Origin: Bradyrhizobium sp. PSBB068
GTDB taxonomy: Bacteria > Pseudomonadota > Alphaproteobacteria > Rhizobiales > Xanthobacteraceae
DNA: 64,000 bases
NCBI GenBank assembly: GCA_016839165.1
Contig: CP069300.1
Location: forward strand, 7,264,001-7,328,000
Direction of reading: 5' to 3'
Positions 48,163-58,158 of this stretch are shown in pieces. The stretch's first letter is position 1. Each line of letters opens with the position of its first letter. The translations under genes were made by a program, and so were the position numbers. The notes under the pieces are model-generated. The model saw only the letters and a list, made by a program, of their open reading frames with translations, was not told the DNA's origin and ran no database searches.

Positions 48163-49245
48163 GTGTCCGACCTCGCAACGCTCGAAACATCCATCCTCGA
48201 CCAGATCGCCTCCGCTGCTGACGAGGCCGCCCTCGAGGCGGTGCGCGTTGCAGCCCTCGGCAAGAAGGGCTCGATCTCGGCTTTGCTCGCCACCCTTGGC
48301 AAGATGTCGCCGGACGAGCGCAAGACCGAGGGCGCGAAGATCAACCTCGCCAAGGATGCGGTGACGCAGGCGCTCGCGGCCAGGCGCGACGTGCTGAAGG
48401 CGGCCGCGCTCGATTCGCGTCTCGCCGCCGAGACCATCGACGTCACGCTGCCGCTGCGCGATGCGCCGGCGGAGACCGGCCGTATCCATCCGCTGAGCCA
48501 GGTGTGGGACGAGCTCACCACCATCTTCGCCGACATGGGCTTTGCGGTCGCCGAAGGTCCCGACATCGAGACCGACGACTACAACTTCACCAAGCTGAAC
48601 TTCCCCGAAGGCCATCCGGCCCGCGAGATGCACGACACCTTCTTCTTCAATCCGAAGGACGATGGTTCGCGCATGCTGTTGCGCACCCACACCTCGCCGG
48701 TGCAGGTGCGCACGATGCTGAGCCAGAAGCCGCCGATCCGCATCATCTGCCCGGGCCGCACCTATCGCATCGACTCAGATGCGACCCACACGCCGCAATT
48801 CCATCAGGTCGAAGGCCTCGTGATCGACAAGGGCTCGCATCTCGGCCACCTCAAATGGATCCTGCACGAATTCTGCAAGGCGTTCTTCGAGGTCGACCAC
48901 ATCAACATGCGGTTCCGACCGTCGTTCTTCCCGTTCACCGAGCCGTCGCTCGAGGTCGACATCCAGTGCCGCCGCGACAAGGGCGAGATCCGCTTCGGCG
49001 AGGGCGAGGACTGGATGGAGATTCTCGGCTGCGGCATGGTGCACCCGAACGTGCTGCGCGCCTGCGGCATCGACCCCGACGTCTACCAGGGCTTTGCCTG
49101 GGGCATGGGCATCGACCGCATCGCGATGCTGAAATACGGCATCGCCGACCTCCGCCAGCTGTTCGAGAACGACATCCGCTGGCTCAACCACTACGGCTTC
49201 AAGCCGCTCGACATCCCGACCATCGCGGGGGGATTGAGTTCGTGA
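48163..49245 (+). CDS. pheS: Phenylalanine-tRNA ligase alpha subunit
   Basis: The 360-residue catalytic subunit contains class II motif 1 ([19 protein letters not shown]), motif 2 ([10 protein letters not shown]) and motif 3 ([18 protein letters not shown]). It activates phenylalanine and charges tRNA-Phe together with PheT. The GTG at 48163 is chosen: it gives the exact family length and begins with [10 protein letters not shown]; the frame upstream is not conserved. The DUF559 cassette separates it from pheT. Confidence 0.95.
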   Translation: MSDLATLETSILDQIASAADEAALEAVRVAALGKKGSISALLATLGKMSPDERKTEGAKINLAKDAVTQALAARRDVLKAAALDSRLAAETIDVTLPLRDAPAETGRIHPLSQVWDELTTIFADMGFAVAEGPDIETDDYNFTKLNFPEGHPAREMHDTFFFNPKDDGSRMLLRTHTSPVQVRTMLSQKPPIRIICPGRTYRIDSDATHTPQFHQVEGLVIDKGSHLGHLKWILHEFCKAFFEVDHINMRFRPSFFPFTEPSLEVDIQCRRDKGEIRFGEGEDWMEILGCGMVHPNVLRACGIDPDVYQGFAWGMGIDRIAMLKYGIADLRQLFENDIRWLNHYGFKPLDIPTIAGGLSS

Positions 49246-49378
49246 GTCTCGTTGAGACCACCGACGCGGCGCGAGCCCACACCCTGTTCCTCCCCTGCAA
49301 GTGGGAGAAGGAATGGATGGAGTACGCTCACCGGCTTCGAATGGATACGAAGACCCTGTCGACGAGAGCGGTCGGACT

Positions 49379-49848
49379 CCCTCTCCCGCTAGCGGGGGAG
49401 GGCTGGGGTGGGGGTCTCGCCGCAATGGGGCTGCTAATGGTCGATCCCGAACATCCGGACTGGAAGGTCTCCGAGGGACTCCGTTCCAACGCACGTGCGC
49501 TTCGCAAGAATGCGACCGATGTCGAGCGAATCCTCTGGTCTGAGCTGCGCGGCAATCGACTGAACGGTGCAGTCTTCCGCCGTCAGGTGCCAATCGACAA
49601 CTACATCGCCGATTTCGTCTGCCACGCGGCAAAGCTCGTGATCGAGCTCGACGGCGGTCAACACTTTTCAGACGAAGGAGAACGCGCCGATGCCGCGCGC
49701 TCGGCCGTTATCGAAGCGAAAGGCTTCAAGGTGCTTCGCTTCAGCAATCTCGACGTCATGACAAATCGTGCAGGCGTCCTCGAAACAATCGCCGCTGCCA
49801 TCGCGGAGAGAGCCCCCACCCTAACCCTCCCCCGCAAGCGGGAGAGGG
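49379..49848 (+). mobile_element. DUF559 cassette with palindromic inverted ends, between pheS and pheT
   Basis: Left end 49379-49414 and right end 49813-49848 are inverted copies of one 36-bp sequence with three differences. Each has a 12-bp hairpin (CCCTCTCCCGCT / AGCGGGGGAGGG on the left) followed inward by a GGGTGGGGG tail. The plan is that of the cassette at 7074-7526, without the second small hairpin. A degenerate unit also lies at 49288-49313. The interior holds one DUF559 gene, whose frame runs through the right end to the pheT start. Confidence 0.68.
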
Positions 49849-49871
49849 GACAAGAGAAATCATCGTCATGA
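49425..49871 (+). CDS. DUF559 (Vsr/PD-(D/E)XK-like) small nuclease-fold protein, second copy
   Basis: The 148-residue protein is a DUF559 protein with the likely active-site residues Asp63 in YIADFVC, Glu74 and Asp76 in VIELDGGQH, and His80. It diverges from the copy at 7124-7468, sharing mainly the core motifs. The last 19 residues ([13 protein letters not shown] and on) are encoded by the right palindromic end. Its stop overlaps the pheT ATG by 4 bp (ATGA). The start at 49425 follows GGGTGGGGG of the left end; an upstream ATG at 49314 in the same frame is possible. Function unknown; nuclease activity is inferred. Confidence 0.8.
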   Translation: MGLLMVDPEHPDWKVSEGLRSNARALRKNATDVERILWSELRGNRLNGAVFRRQVPIDNYIADFVCHAAKLVIELDGGQHFSDEGERADAARSAVIEAKGFKVLRFSNLDVMTNRAGVLETIAAAIAERAPTLTLPRKRERGQEKSSS

Positions 49872-52276
49872 AGTTCACCCTCTCCTGGCTGAAGGAACAT
49901 CTCGAGACCGACGAGCCGCTCGAGAAGCTCGCCGACAAGCTCACCATGATCGGGCTCGAGGTCGAGAACATCGAGGACAAGGCGAAGGCGCTTGCGCCGT
50001 TCACCATCGCGCGCGTGATCTCGGCCGAGCAGCATCCGAATGCCGACCGGCTGCGCGTCTGCATGGTCGACACCGGCGACGGCGGCGCGCCGGTGCAAGT
50101 GGTGTGCGGCGCGCCGAACGCCCGTGCGGGGCTGATCAGCGTGTTCTCGCCGCCCGGCACCTATATCCCCGGCAAGGACATCACGCTCGGCGTCGGCACC
50201 ATCCGCGGCGTCGAGAGCCGCGGCATGCTGTGCTCGGCGGCTGAGTTGCAGATCTCGGAAGATCACGACGGCATCATGGAGCTGCCGGGCGACGCGCCGC
50301 TCGGCAAGGGCTATGCCGATTGGGCCGGGCTCGGCGATCCCATGATCGAGATCAACCTGACGCCGAACCGGCAGGACTGCACCGGCGTGCACGGCATTGC
50401 GCGCGATCTCGCCGCCGCCGACATGGGCAAGTTCAAGGATCCCGGGATCAAGCCGATCAAGGGCGAATTCCCCTGCCCGGTCCAGGTCAAGGTGGAAGAC
50501 GCCACGCTGTGCCCGGGCTTCGCGCTGCGGCTGGTGCGCGGCGTCAAGAACGGTCCGTCGCCGGAATGGCTGCAGAAGCGGCTGACCTCGATCGGCCTGC
50601 GCCCGATCAACGCGCTGGTCGACATCACCAACTTCATGACCTACGACCGCGCCCGCCCGCTGCACGTGTTCGACGCCAAGAAGGTGACGGGCAACCTCAC
50701 GGTCCGCCGCGCCAAAGACGGCGAGACGTTGCTCGCGCTTGACGGCCGCACCTACACGCTCGACAGCAATGTCTGCGTGATCGCGGACGAGCACGGCGTC
50801 GAATCGCTCGCCGGCATCATGGGCGGCGAGGCCTCGGGCTGCGACGACAACACGACGGATGTACTGATTGAGTCCGCGCTGTGGAACGAGATCAACATCG
50901 CGCAGACCGGCCGCAAGCTCGGGATCAATTCGGACGCGCGCTATCGCTTCGAGCGCGGTGTCGATCCGGCCTTCATGGTGCCCGGGCTCGAGCTCGCGAC
51001 CCGGCTGGTGCTGGAGCTGTGCGGTGGCACGCCGTCCGAGAACGTCGTGGTCGGCAAGCAGTTCGGCGAGGATCGCGTCATCGATTTCCCGCTCACCGAG
51101 GTCAAGCGGCTTGCCGGGATCGAGGTGCCGCTGGTCGAGGTGAAGCTGATCCTGACCCGGCTCGGCTTCATGCTGGCCGGTACCGGCCCTGTGGTGAAGG
51201 TCGCAGTTCCGTCCTGGCGCACCGACGTGCAGGGCAAGGCCGACATCGTCGAGGAGATCGTGCGCATCGTCGGTGTCGACAAGGTGCCGATGACGCCGTT
51301 CGAGCGCGGCGAGGAGCCGCGCAAGCCGGTGCTGACGCCGATGCAGCTGCGCACCCGCCGCGCCAAGCGCGCGCTCGGCGCCCGCGGCATGGTGGAAGCC
51401 GTCACCTGGTCGTTCATCACCAATGATGCGGCAAAACTGTTCGGCGGCGGCCAGAGCGAGCTCGTGCTCGCCAATCCGATCGCGGCCGATCTCTCCGACA
51501 TGCGGCCGAGCCTGCTGCCCGGCCTTGTCGCGGCCGTTCAGGCCAATATCAACCGCGGCACGCCCGACGTCGCGCTGTTCGAGGTCGGCCAGGTGTTCCG
51601 TGGCGATCGTCCAGAAGACCAGCTGGTGGCCGCTTCCGGGGTGCGCCATGGCTACGCTTCGTCGAAGGGGATCGGACGGCACTGGACCGGTGCGGCCACG
51701 GCGGATGCGATGGATGCCAAGGCCGACGCCTTCGCCGTGCTGGCAGCTGCCGGCGCGCCGGTGCAGGCGCTGCAGATCGTGCCGGGCGGCCCTGCCTGGC
51801 TGCATCCGGGGCGTTCCGGCACCATCCAGATCGGTCCACAGAACGTGCTCGGCTATTTCGGCGAGCTGCATCCGCGCGCGGCCGAGGCGCTCGGCGCCGA
51901 CGGCCCGATGATCGTGTTCGAGGTGATCCTCGAACGCATCCCGCAGGGCAAGCAGCGGGCGACGCGCGCCAAGCCGGTGCTGGAGCTCTCGGCATTCCAG
52001 CCGGTGTCGCGCGACTTCGCCTTCATCGTCGACCGCAGCGTCAAGGCGGGCGACATCGTCCGCGCAGCGCAGAATGTCGACAAGAAGCTGATCACTGACG
52101 TGACCGTGTTCGACGTCTACGAAGGCAAGGGCATCGATTCCGACAAGAAATCGATCGCGATCGCGGTGACGATCCAGCCGCGCGAGAAGACGATGACCGA
52201 CCAGGAGATCGACGCGGTTGCGGCAAAGGTCGTTGCCGAAGTCACCAAGAAGACCGGCGGCACGCTGCGGGCGTGA
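49868..52276 (+). CDS. pheT: Phenylalanine-tRNA ligase beta subunit
   Basis: The 802-residue subunit has the N-terminal OB-fold tRNA-binding domain ([30 protein letters not shown]), B3/B4 editing region ([30 protein letters not shown]), B5 and the C-terminal anticodon-binding FDX-ACB domain ([13 protein letters not shown]). It completes the heterotetrameric synthetase and edits mischarged Tyr. Its ATG overlaps the stop of the DUF559 ORF, and only a weak AAGAG lies upstream, so expression may depend on translation of the inserted ORF. Confidence 0.96.
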   Translation: MKFTLSWLKEHLETDEPLEKLADKLTMIGLEVENIEDKAKALAPFTIARVISAEQHPNADRLRVCMVDTGDGGAPVQVVCGAPNARAGLISVFSPPGTYIPGKDITLGVGTIRGVESRGMLCSAAELQISEDHDGIMELPGDAPLGKGYADWAGLGDPMIEINLTPNRQDCTGVHGIARDLAAADMGKFKDPGIKPIKGEFPCPVQVKVEDATLCPGFALRLVRGVKNGPSPEWLQKRLTSIGLRPINALVDITNFMTYDRARPLHVFDAKKVTGNLTVRRAKDGETLLALDGRTYTLDSNVCVIADEHGVESLAGIMGGEASGCDDNTTDVLIESALWNEINIAQTGRKLGINSDARYRFERGVDPAFMVPGLELATRLVLELCGGTPSENVVVGKQFGEDRVIDFPLTEVKRLAGIEVPLVEVKLILTRLGFMLAGTGPVVKVAVPSWRTDVQGKADIVEEIVRIVGVDKVPMTPFERGEEPRKPVLTPMQLRTRRAKRALGARGMVEAVTWSFITNDAAKLFGGGQSELVLANPIAADLSDMRPSLLPGLVAAVQANINRGTPDVALFEVGQVFRGDRPEDQLVAASGVRHGYASSKGIGRHWTGAATADAMDAKADAFAVLAAAGAPVQALQIVPGGPAWLHPGRSGTIQIGPQNVLGYFGELHPRAAEALGADGPMIVFEVILERIPQGKQRATRAKPVLELSAFQPVSRDFAFIVDRSVKAGDIVRAAQNVDKKLITDVTVFDVYEGKGIDSDKKSIAIAVTIQPREKTMTDQEIDAVAAKVVAEVTKKTGGTLRA

Positions 52277-52346
52277 CGCCGCGTGCGTGATGGCGACGCG
52301 AGCGATCCGCTGTTCTCTCTCCCGCATGCGGAGTACCTGTCACCGT

Positions 52347-52437
52347 CACCCTGAGGAGGCCGCGTAGCGGCCGTCTCGAAGGGTCGACGGCCCGACTGTG
52401 GCCGATTCATCCTTCGAAGCTCGCTCCGCTCGCACCT
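52347..52437. repeat. Palindromic repeat with GGCCGCGTAGCGGCC hairpin
   Basis: The element begins CACCCTGAGGAGGCCGCG, has the perfect inner hairpin GGCCGC-GTA-GCGGCC, then TCTCGAAGGGT, which pairs with ATCCTTCGAAG of the right half. The 352-bp spacer 52277-52628 holds this element and, in the rest, a short open frame with one possible membrane segment (52460-52589) that I do not call as a gene. Confidence 0.65.
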
Positions 52438-52628
52438 GGCGGCACGCCGATCGTCGCCTATTGGCTGGGGCGCCCGATCGCGTCGGCAAGGCCAGCGAGC
52501 AGGTGTTTCGTACGATCTGCTCCGCGCTGATCGCTGCCGCCGTCATCGTCGGCCTGCGGGCGCTTGATGGCATTTTGCGCGGCGGCTAGGGTCGGCAGAA
52601 CTCGGAAGACGTCTGCGGGAGGAACACC

Positions 52629-53573
52629 ATGATCGATCGCCGCACTACACTGAAACTGGCGCTCGGCAGCGCCGCCATGCTCGCGTCGCCTGTCGTGCGC
52701 GCGCAGAATGCAAAACCACGCACCCGGATCGTGTTCCTCGGCACCAAGGGTGGCCCGCGCGTCGGCATCGGCGCTGCCAATCCAGCCAATCTGCTCGTCG
52801 TCAACGACACCCCCTTTGTCATTGATTGCGGCATGGGCGTCAGCCGGCAGCTGGTCACCGCCGGCGTGCCGATTCCCTCGGTGAAATACATCTTCATCAG
52901 CCATCACCATTCCGACCACAATCTCGAATACGGCAATCTGTTCTACAACGCCTGGGCAGCGGGCCTTTCGACGCCGATCCATTCGTTCGGTCCCAAAGGC
53001 ATCGAGGCGATGACCCGGGAATATTGGGAGCTGAACAAGTTCGACGTCGAGACCCGGATCGCGGATGAAGGCCGCCCCGACCCGCGCAAGCTCCTGATCG
53101 CGAAAGACATCACCGACGATGGCGTGGTGCTGAAGACATCGGATGTCACGGTCACCGCGTTCCGCACGCCGCATCCGCCGATCACGGACAACTTCGCCTA
53201 CAAGTTCGAGACGCCGGATGGCGTCGTCGTGTTCTCCAGCGACACCGCCTACAATCCGAAGCTCGCCGAGTTCGCCAAAGGTGCCGACGTGCTGGTGCAC
53301 GAATGCCTCTATATCCCGGCGGTCGATCGCCTCGTCGCAAAGACCAAGAACGGCGCGACTCTGAAGAAGCACCTGCTCGACAGCCACACCTCGACCGAAG
53401 ACGTCGGCCGCATCGCCGCTGCCGCCGGCGTCAAAACGCTGGTGCTGAGCCACTTCGTCCCCGGCGACGACCCCGATGTCACCGACGACGACTGGACCCG
53501 TGACGTAAAGACGAACTTCAAGGGCCGGATCGTGGTCGCGAAGGATCTGATGGAGCTGAAGCTGCCGGTGTGA
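52629..53573 (+). CDS. Exported metallo-beta-lactamase-fold hydrolase
   Basis: The 314-residue protein has a twin-arginine-like signal (RRTTLKLALGSAAMLAS, cleaved near residue 26) and an MBL domain with HHHSDH at 92-97 and further metal ligands in FSSDTAYN and VLSHFVPG. The overall pattern (FLGTKGGPRVG; NLLVVNDTPFVIDCG) is close to the RNase Z/arylsulfatase-like group, but export argues against tRNA processing. The substrate is unknown. Confidence 0.83.
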   Translation: MIDRRTTLKLALGSAAMLASPVVRAQNAKPRTRIVFLGTKGGPRVGIGAANPANLLVVNDTPFVIDCGMGVSRQLVTAGVPIPSVKYIFISHHHSDHNLEYGNLFYNAWAAGLSTPIHSFGPKGIEAMTREYWELNKFDVETRIADEGRPDPRKLLIAKDITDDGVVLKTSDVTVTAFRTPHPPITDNFAYKFETPDGVVVFSSDTAYNPKLAEFAKGADVLVHECLYIPAVDRLVAKTKNGATLKKHLLDSHTSTEDVGRIAAAAGVKTLVLSHFVPGDDPDVTDDDWTRDVKTNFKGRIVVAKDLMELKLPV

Positions 53574-53594
53574 GGGGCGCGATCTTATCTCACC

Positions 53595-53697
53595 GTCATT
53601 CCGGGGCTCGCGAAGCGAGAACCCGGAATCCATCGGGCCGCCTGTGCCGTGGACGAATGGATTCCGGGTTCAGCCCTGCGGGCTGTCCCGGAATGAC
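53595..53697. repeat. Palindromic repeat, ATTCCGGGG family, copy 2
   Basis: GTCATTCCGGGG at the left pairs with TCCCGGAATGAC at the right; CCCGGAATCCAT pairs with ATGGATTCCGGG inside. It is a variant of 44361-44464 and lies next to another repeat at 53738-53865, so together they fill most of the 350-bp spacer between convergent genes. Confidence 0.85.
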
Positions 53698-53737
53698 GAG
53701 TGAGTTGGGCAGGACGCGGCCCTGCGGCCACACACTC

Positions 53738-53865
53738 GATGTCGTCCCTGCGAACGCAGGGACCCATACGCCGCAGCAGATGTTGCGGTCGGGAGCCGTC
53801 GTTCCAACATCGCTCCCCAACAACGATTCGTGGTTATGGGTCCCTGCTTTCGCAGGGACGACATC
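53738..53865. repeat. Palindromic repeat, GTCGTCCCTGC variant
   Basis: The 29-base arms 53738-53766 (starts GATGTCGTCCCTGCGAACGC) and 53837-53865 are inverted copies with one mismatched loop region; each contains a CCCTGC / GCAGGG hairpin. It is related to 40480-40600. Confidence 0.85.
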
Positions 53866-53923
53866 TGTTATGCGGCGGAATCTGCCCGCAAATCCAGTAG
53901 CGAAGCCCGATCTCAGCCGACAC

Positions 53924-55333
53924 TCAATTCATCGGCTCGGCCGATCGCGGCGTGCGGCGCTTGTGTTTGGCGGCAGGTGCCGGCGTCTCCGGCGCGGCCT
54001 CCTTCACTCCGCCGATCCTGCGCAGCGCGGCGTCGGCCGCGCGTTCGCCGCTCTCCCAGGCGCCGTCGACCGTTCCCCACAGCGTCTCATGGGTGGCCTC
54101 ACCCGCCAGATACATCGCACCGATCGGCTCGGTCAGGATCCGGCGCGAGAACTGCGCGCCGGGGGCTGCGGCCGACATTGCCCCTTGAATGAAGGGCTGC
54201 GCATTCCAGCGCGTCGCGCTGGTCTTCTTGATGGATGCTCCGACCTCGCTGCCATAGAGCCTGGTCAGCCATTCCACCGCGAACGCAGCCATCGCTTTCT
54301 CGCCTTGCGCCGACAACTCGCGGCCGAACGAGCCCGCGACATCGATCGTGCACAGCGAGGAGCCGGCGATGTTGCCGTAGAGCAGCGCGGTCCTGGTCGA
54401 ATTGCTCTGCTCGATGATGACGTCATCGTGCGACAGCCCGAGCGGGTTGCCGGGAATCTCAAGCGCAATCCGATCGTAGCTACCGAGGCCGAGTTTCGCG
54501 ACGGCATCCAGCGAGCGCTTCGGGAGCTCGGGCGCAAACTTGATATTGCCGCTCGCCAGCACGTTGCTCGACACGGTGACGATGGCGGCGCGTGCGACGA
54601 TCTTGCCGGAAGCCGTCTCGACCGCCACGTCACGATTGCTCCACAGAATGCGCTGCGCCGGCGTCGACAGCACGAGCGGCAGCCCCTCGCCGAGTTTCGC
54701 GATCAGCGCGCCGAGGCCCTGCCGGCAGGCGATCGCGGTGTTGCGGTCCTGCGCGCGCACCTTGTCGACGGCGGAGAGATCCTTCAGGTCCTTGCCGCTG
54801 AAACTGGCGCCGAGCAGGAATTCGGCGGTGCCGGCCCAATCGCCGAGGTCCTTCGGCATCACAGCGGCGCAGGCGATATCGGCCTTGCGCGAGGCGTCGT
54901 CGATGGCGCGATTGGCGCGCACCAGCGCCGCCAGAAACTCCTCGGTCTCGCCGGGGCGGGCGTAGCGCCGACCGATGCGAATCTTCTGGCCCGCAGGCGC
55001 CGTGACGATGTCGAGGCCCGCGGAACGCGCCAGCCGGATCATCGGGTTGGTTTCGGGATTGTGCATCCAGCGCGCGCCACGGTCGAACGGCACATCGAAT
55101 GTCGATGCGTCGGTCTGGCAGCGGCCGCCGACCTGGCCGGATGCCTCCACCACGATCGCCTTGCGGTTCGCGGCGGCGATCCGTCGCGCCGCGGCAATGC
55201 CCGCGGCACCGGCGCCGATCACGACGATATCGGCCTCGCGCGGCAGCGGCGCAGCAAGCGCCCGCCCGCCCAGCACCGGCGCCAGCGCAAGACCTGCGGA
55301 CGCCGACAGGAAATCGCGGCGGTTCACGGGCAT
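53924..55333 (-). CDS. Tat-exported flavin amine oxidase-like protein
   Basis: The 469-residue flavoprotein has a Tat signal (NRRDFLSASAGLALAPV, cleaved near ALA) and an FAD-binding Rossmann fold ([19 protein letters not shown], then VEASGQVGGRCQTD). The C-terminal FAD block GAMYLAGEATHETLWGTVDGAWESG is typical of monoamine/polyamine oxidases. It would fold with FAD in the cytoplasm and act in the periplasm. The substrate is unknown. The last 30 residues are Ala/Pro/Lys-rich. Confidence 0.87.
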   Translation of the reverse strand: MPVNRRDFLSASAGLALAPVLGGRALAAPLPREADIVVIGAGAAGIAAARRIAAANRKAIVVEASGQVGGRCQTDASTFDVPFDRGARWMHNPETNPMIRLARSAGLDIVTAPAGQKIRIGRRYARPGETEEFLAALVRANRAIDDASRKADIACAAVMPKDLGDWAGTAEFLLGASFSGKDLKDLSAVDKVRAQDRNTAIACRQGLGALIAKLGEGLPLVLSTPAQRILWSNRDVAVETASGKIVARAAIVTVSSNVLASGNIKFAPELPKRSLDAVAKLGLGSYDRIALEIPGNPLGLSHDDVIIEQSNSTRTALLYGNIAGSSLCTIDVAGSFGRELSAQGEKAMAAFAVEWLTRLYGSEVGASIKKTSATRWNAQPFIQGAMSAAAPGAQFSRRILTEPIGAMYLAGEATHETLWGTVDGAWESGERAADAALRRIGGVKEAAPETPAPAAKHKRRTPRSAEPMN

Positions 55334-55531
55334 GACATAGCTTCTGGCATGGTTTCCGGGGACTTGCAGAGAATGGGAACGCTTCGCGAACTGTGCCGCA
55401 TCTCACCGATCGCAGCAACACTCATGGTAAATCAATCATGATTGATCGACTGAGCGCATGAACTAAATTGCAACGGCTTGCGACCATGATTAGGTGGAGA
55501 CAAGCGGTCATAGAACCGCTGGGGGGAATCC

Positions 55532-56413
55532 ATGGGCGTAATGCTCGATACCGTCGGTAAATGGATCGCGGGGTACCTGTCGAAGGAAGTGCCCGGCTAC
55601 GAGCCGTTCACGCCGAGCGACCCCGACCATTTGCGTGGCATCATCCAGGAGGGCGATGTCCTGCTGGTCGAGGGCAACAACCGGATCTCCGGCATCATCA
55701 AATACCTGACGCAGTCGACCTGGTCGCACGCCGCACTGTTTGTCGGACCGATCGACGGCGCGTTCGAGCCTGACGGCGAACAACACGTGCTGATCGAGGC
55801 CAATGTCGGCGAGGGCGTGACCTCCGCGCCGCTGTCGAAATATTTCACCTACCACACACGGCTCTGCCGGCCGGTCGGGCTGTCCTACGAGGACCGCACC
55901 ACGGTGTGCCGCTACGCCATCAACCGGATCGGCTTCGGTTACGACACCAAGAACATCGTCGACCTCGCGCGCTATCTGTTTCCGCTGCCGATCCCGCAGC
56001 GCTGGCGGCGGCGCATGATCGCGTTCGGCTCCGGCGATCCGACCAAGATCATCTGCTCGGCGCTGATCGCGCAGGCCTTCGACGCCGTGCGCTATCCGAT
56101 CCTGCCCAAGATCACCCGCGCCGCCAGCCGCAAGGCGCGCCGCGAGATCCTGCATATCCGCGATTCCTCGCTCTACATGCCGCGCGACTTCGACATCTCG
56201 CCTTATTTCGAAATCGTCAAACCCACCATCGTGCACGGTTTCGACTACACGGCCCTGCACTGGGCCGACAAGCAGAAGCCGCTCCAGGAGGTAGCGGGCG
56301 AATTCAGTGTGTTTCCAGAGCACAGGTCGCCGCCGCTTGTTCCTGAAGCGATTGACGAAGAGGCGCCGCTTCCGGCTGCGGAAGTGATGGCCGCGGAGCC
56401 CACGCGGGGATAG
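55532..56413 (+). CDS. YiiX/YebB-like permuted NlpC/P60 cysteine hydrolase
   Basis: The 293-residue protein matches permuted papain-like NlpC/P60 hydrolases, where His precedes Cys: GDVLLVEGNN, then His66 in STWSHAALFVG, Glu89 in VLIEANVGEG, and Cys175 in IICSALIAQAF. Members cleave amide or thioester bonds in lipids or peptides; the substrate is unknown. There is no signal peptide. The C-terminal 50 residues are Pro/Glu/Ala-rich. It is divergent from the amine oxidase gene. Confidence 0.82.
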   Translation: MGVMLDTVGKWIAGYLSKEVPGYEPFTPSDPDHLRGIIQEGDVLLVEGNNRISGIIKYLTQSTWSHAALFVGPIDGAFEPDGEQHVLIEANVGEGVTSAPLSKYFTYHTRLCRPVGLSYEDRTTVCRYAINRIGFGYDTKNIVDLARYLFPLPIPQRWRRRMIAFGSGDPTKIICSALIAQAFDAVRYPILPKITRAASRKARREILHIRDSSLYMPRDFDISPYFEIVKPTIVHGFDYTALHWADKQKPLQEVAGEFSVFPEHRSPPLVPEAIDEEAPLPAAEVMAAEPTRG

Positions 56414-56559
56414 CGGGACTCGTCGACCACCATCTGGAATCCGCCTCATCGTCCGGCTTCGTCGTTGAGTTCTCGCTACCGCATCACTAGGGTGCGTGCG
56501 CTTCTCGCTCGCTTTCATTCGGTAGTTTTACGGTGCTTCGGTTGATAGATTTCTCGGCG

Positions 56560-58158
56560 ATGGCCGCGGCGTCGGAGAAGCATCCGGCGCGCTGGCGCCG
56601 TCCATTCAACATCTGGCTGGAGGGAATCGAGACCGGCTGGTCGATCCCGCTGCTGCTCGCACTCTTTGTCGCAGTCTGGACGGCGTATCTGGTCGTCGCC
56701 TATCTCGGCGCCGGCCTGCACCCCGACGTGCTCGAGACCTGGACGCTCGGCCGGCACCTCGCGTGGGGATACCACAAGCATCCGCCGATGATGGGCTGGA
56801 TCACCCGGGGATGGACCGCGGTTTTCCCGCTGACCGATTGGTCGCTGCAGCTGATGGCGATGGTCAATGCAGCCGTGGCGCTGTGGGCGGTCGACCTGAT
56901 CTCGCGCCGCTTTGTCCGTGGCGAGAAGCGGGTGATCGTCCTGCTGCTGGCGATGCTGCTGCCGGTGTATCAATTCCACGCCCAGCGGTTCAACGCCAAC
57001 ACGGTGCTGCTGGCATCCTGGCCGCTGGCGACCTACTGCTTCCTTCGCGCGTTCGAGGCGCCACGGCAACTCGGCTGGGCGATCGCGGCCGGCGCGGCCT
57101 GCGCGCTCGCGATGCTCGGCAAATATTATTCGATCTTCCTGGTCGCGAGCTTCGTCTTCGCGGCCGTGCTGCATCCGGATCGCCGCCGCTATTTGCTGTC
57201 GGCCTCACCCTGGATCTCCACGCTGGCCGGAATGCTGGTGCTCGGCCCGCATCTGCACTGGCTCGCCACGACTGGAGCAACGACATTCGACTATGCGCTC
57301 GCGCATGCCGGCGTCGACCATGTCGCCGCGCTGTGGGAGGTGGCCTATTTCATCACGGGGCTGATCGCGGCGCTCTCGGTCGCGGCGGTGACCTGGGTGT
57401 TCATTGCCGGCCAAAGGCTGGCGCAGCTGCCGGCCGATTTCCGCGCAATGAACCCGGGGCTCCGCCTGCTGCTGCTGGTCGCAATCGGCACCATCTTGTT
57501 TCCGGCGATCGTGTCGCTTGCGATCGGCACCGACCTGCCCTCGCTCTGGGCGGTGCAGGGCCTCTTCCTGTTCATCGTGCTGATCGTGTGCGGAACGAGC
57601 TACCCGATCGAGCGCTTCTACGCGGTCAACCTGACCGTCATGGTGGCGGGCATTGCCATTCTCGCGGTTGCCGCCGGCGCGCCGATCCACGCGCTCTATC
57701 GCCACGCTTACGGTTATGAAGAGGGCCGCAGCTTCTATCATGCGATCGCGACCGAGCTCACCGCACGGTGGCACCATGCGGTCGGGACGCCGCTCGTCTC
57801 GGTCAGCGGCGACGACGCACTCGCCTTCGCTGCCGCCTTCTACAGCCCGGATCATCCGTTCTATGCCCGGCCGTTCGCCTATCAGTACACTTGGGGTTTG
57901 CCGCGCAAGACCACGCTCGATCGCGGCTGGGCCGCATTGTGCTTCGCAGACCAGGCGGACTGCCTGAGCTGGATGGCACGCACGGCGTCGCGCGCCACCA
58001 ACCTCTTTCGTTCCGAGTTCGATGCGCAGGCAACGTTGCTGGGCAGGCCCGGCCGGACGCGCCGAGTCGTGTTGCTGATCGTACCGCCCTCCCGCGAAAC
58101 CGCCCCGGTGCAGCCCGGCGTCGAGGATTTCAGCTCGAGCCGCCGCACGCGCGACTGA
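56560..58158 (+). CDS. GT39/ArnT-like membrane glycosyltransferase
   Basis: The protein of about 532 residues has roughly ten or more membrane helices, starting WSIPLLLALFVAVWTAYLVV, then LHPDVLETWTLGRHLAWGYHKHPP, which resembles the first periplasmic loop of GT39 (ArnT/PMT-type) enzymes with an acidic catalytic residue, and QRFNANTVLLASWPLATYCFLRA. Such enzymes move sugar from a polyprenyl phosphate to lipid or protein. The acceptor is unknown. The ATG at 56560 is used; a GTG at 56533 would add nine residues. Confidence 0.8.
   Translation: MAAASEKHPARWRRPFNIWLEGIETGWSIPLLLALFVAVWTAYLVVAYLGAGLHPDVLETWTLGRHLAWGYHKHPPMMGWITRGWTAVFPLTDWSLQLMAMVNAAVALWAVDLISRRFVRGEKRVIVLLLAMLLPVYQFHAQRFNANTVLLASWPLATYCFLRAFEAPRQLGWAIAAGAACALAMLGKYYSIFLVASFVFAAVLHPDRRRYLLSASPWISTLAGMLVLGPHLHWLATTGATTFDYALAHAGVDHVAALWEVAYFITGLIAALSVAAVTWVFIAGQRLAQLPADFRAMNPGLRLLLLVAIGTILFPAIVSLAIGTDLPSLWAVQGLFLFIVLIVCGTSYPIERFYAVNLTVMVAGIAILAVAAGAPIHALYRHAYGYEEGRSFYHAIATELTARWHHAVGTPLVSVSGDDALAFAAAFYSPDHPFYARPFAYQYTWGLPRKTTLDRGWAALCFADQADCLSWMARTASRATNLFRSEFDAQATLLGRPGRTRRVVLLIVPPSRETAPVQPGVEDFSSSRRTRD

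Noticed and set aside
49658..52327. An 889-codon open frame antisense to pheT
   Set aside because: High-GC codon bias leaves long stop-free antisense frames. pheT is unmistakable on the other strand, and the antisense product is Arg/His/Asp-rich without any known domain.
52398..52589. Short 63-codon frame ending in a possible membrane helix (VFRTICSALIAAAVIVGLRAL)
   Set aside because: Its first third is encoded by a palindromic repeat and it has no clear ribosome binding site. It may be the remnant of a small membrane protein cut by the repeat, but support is too thin for a gene call.
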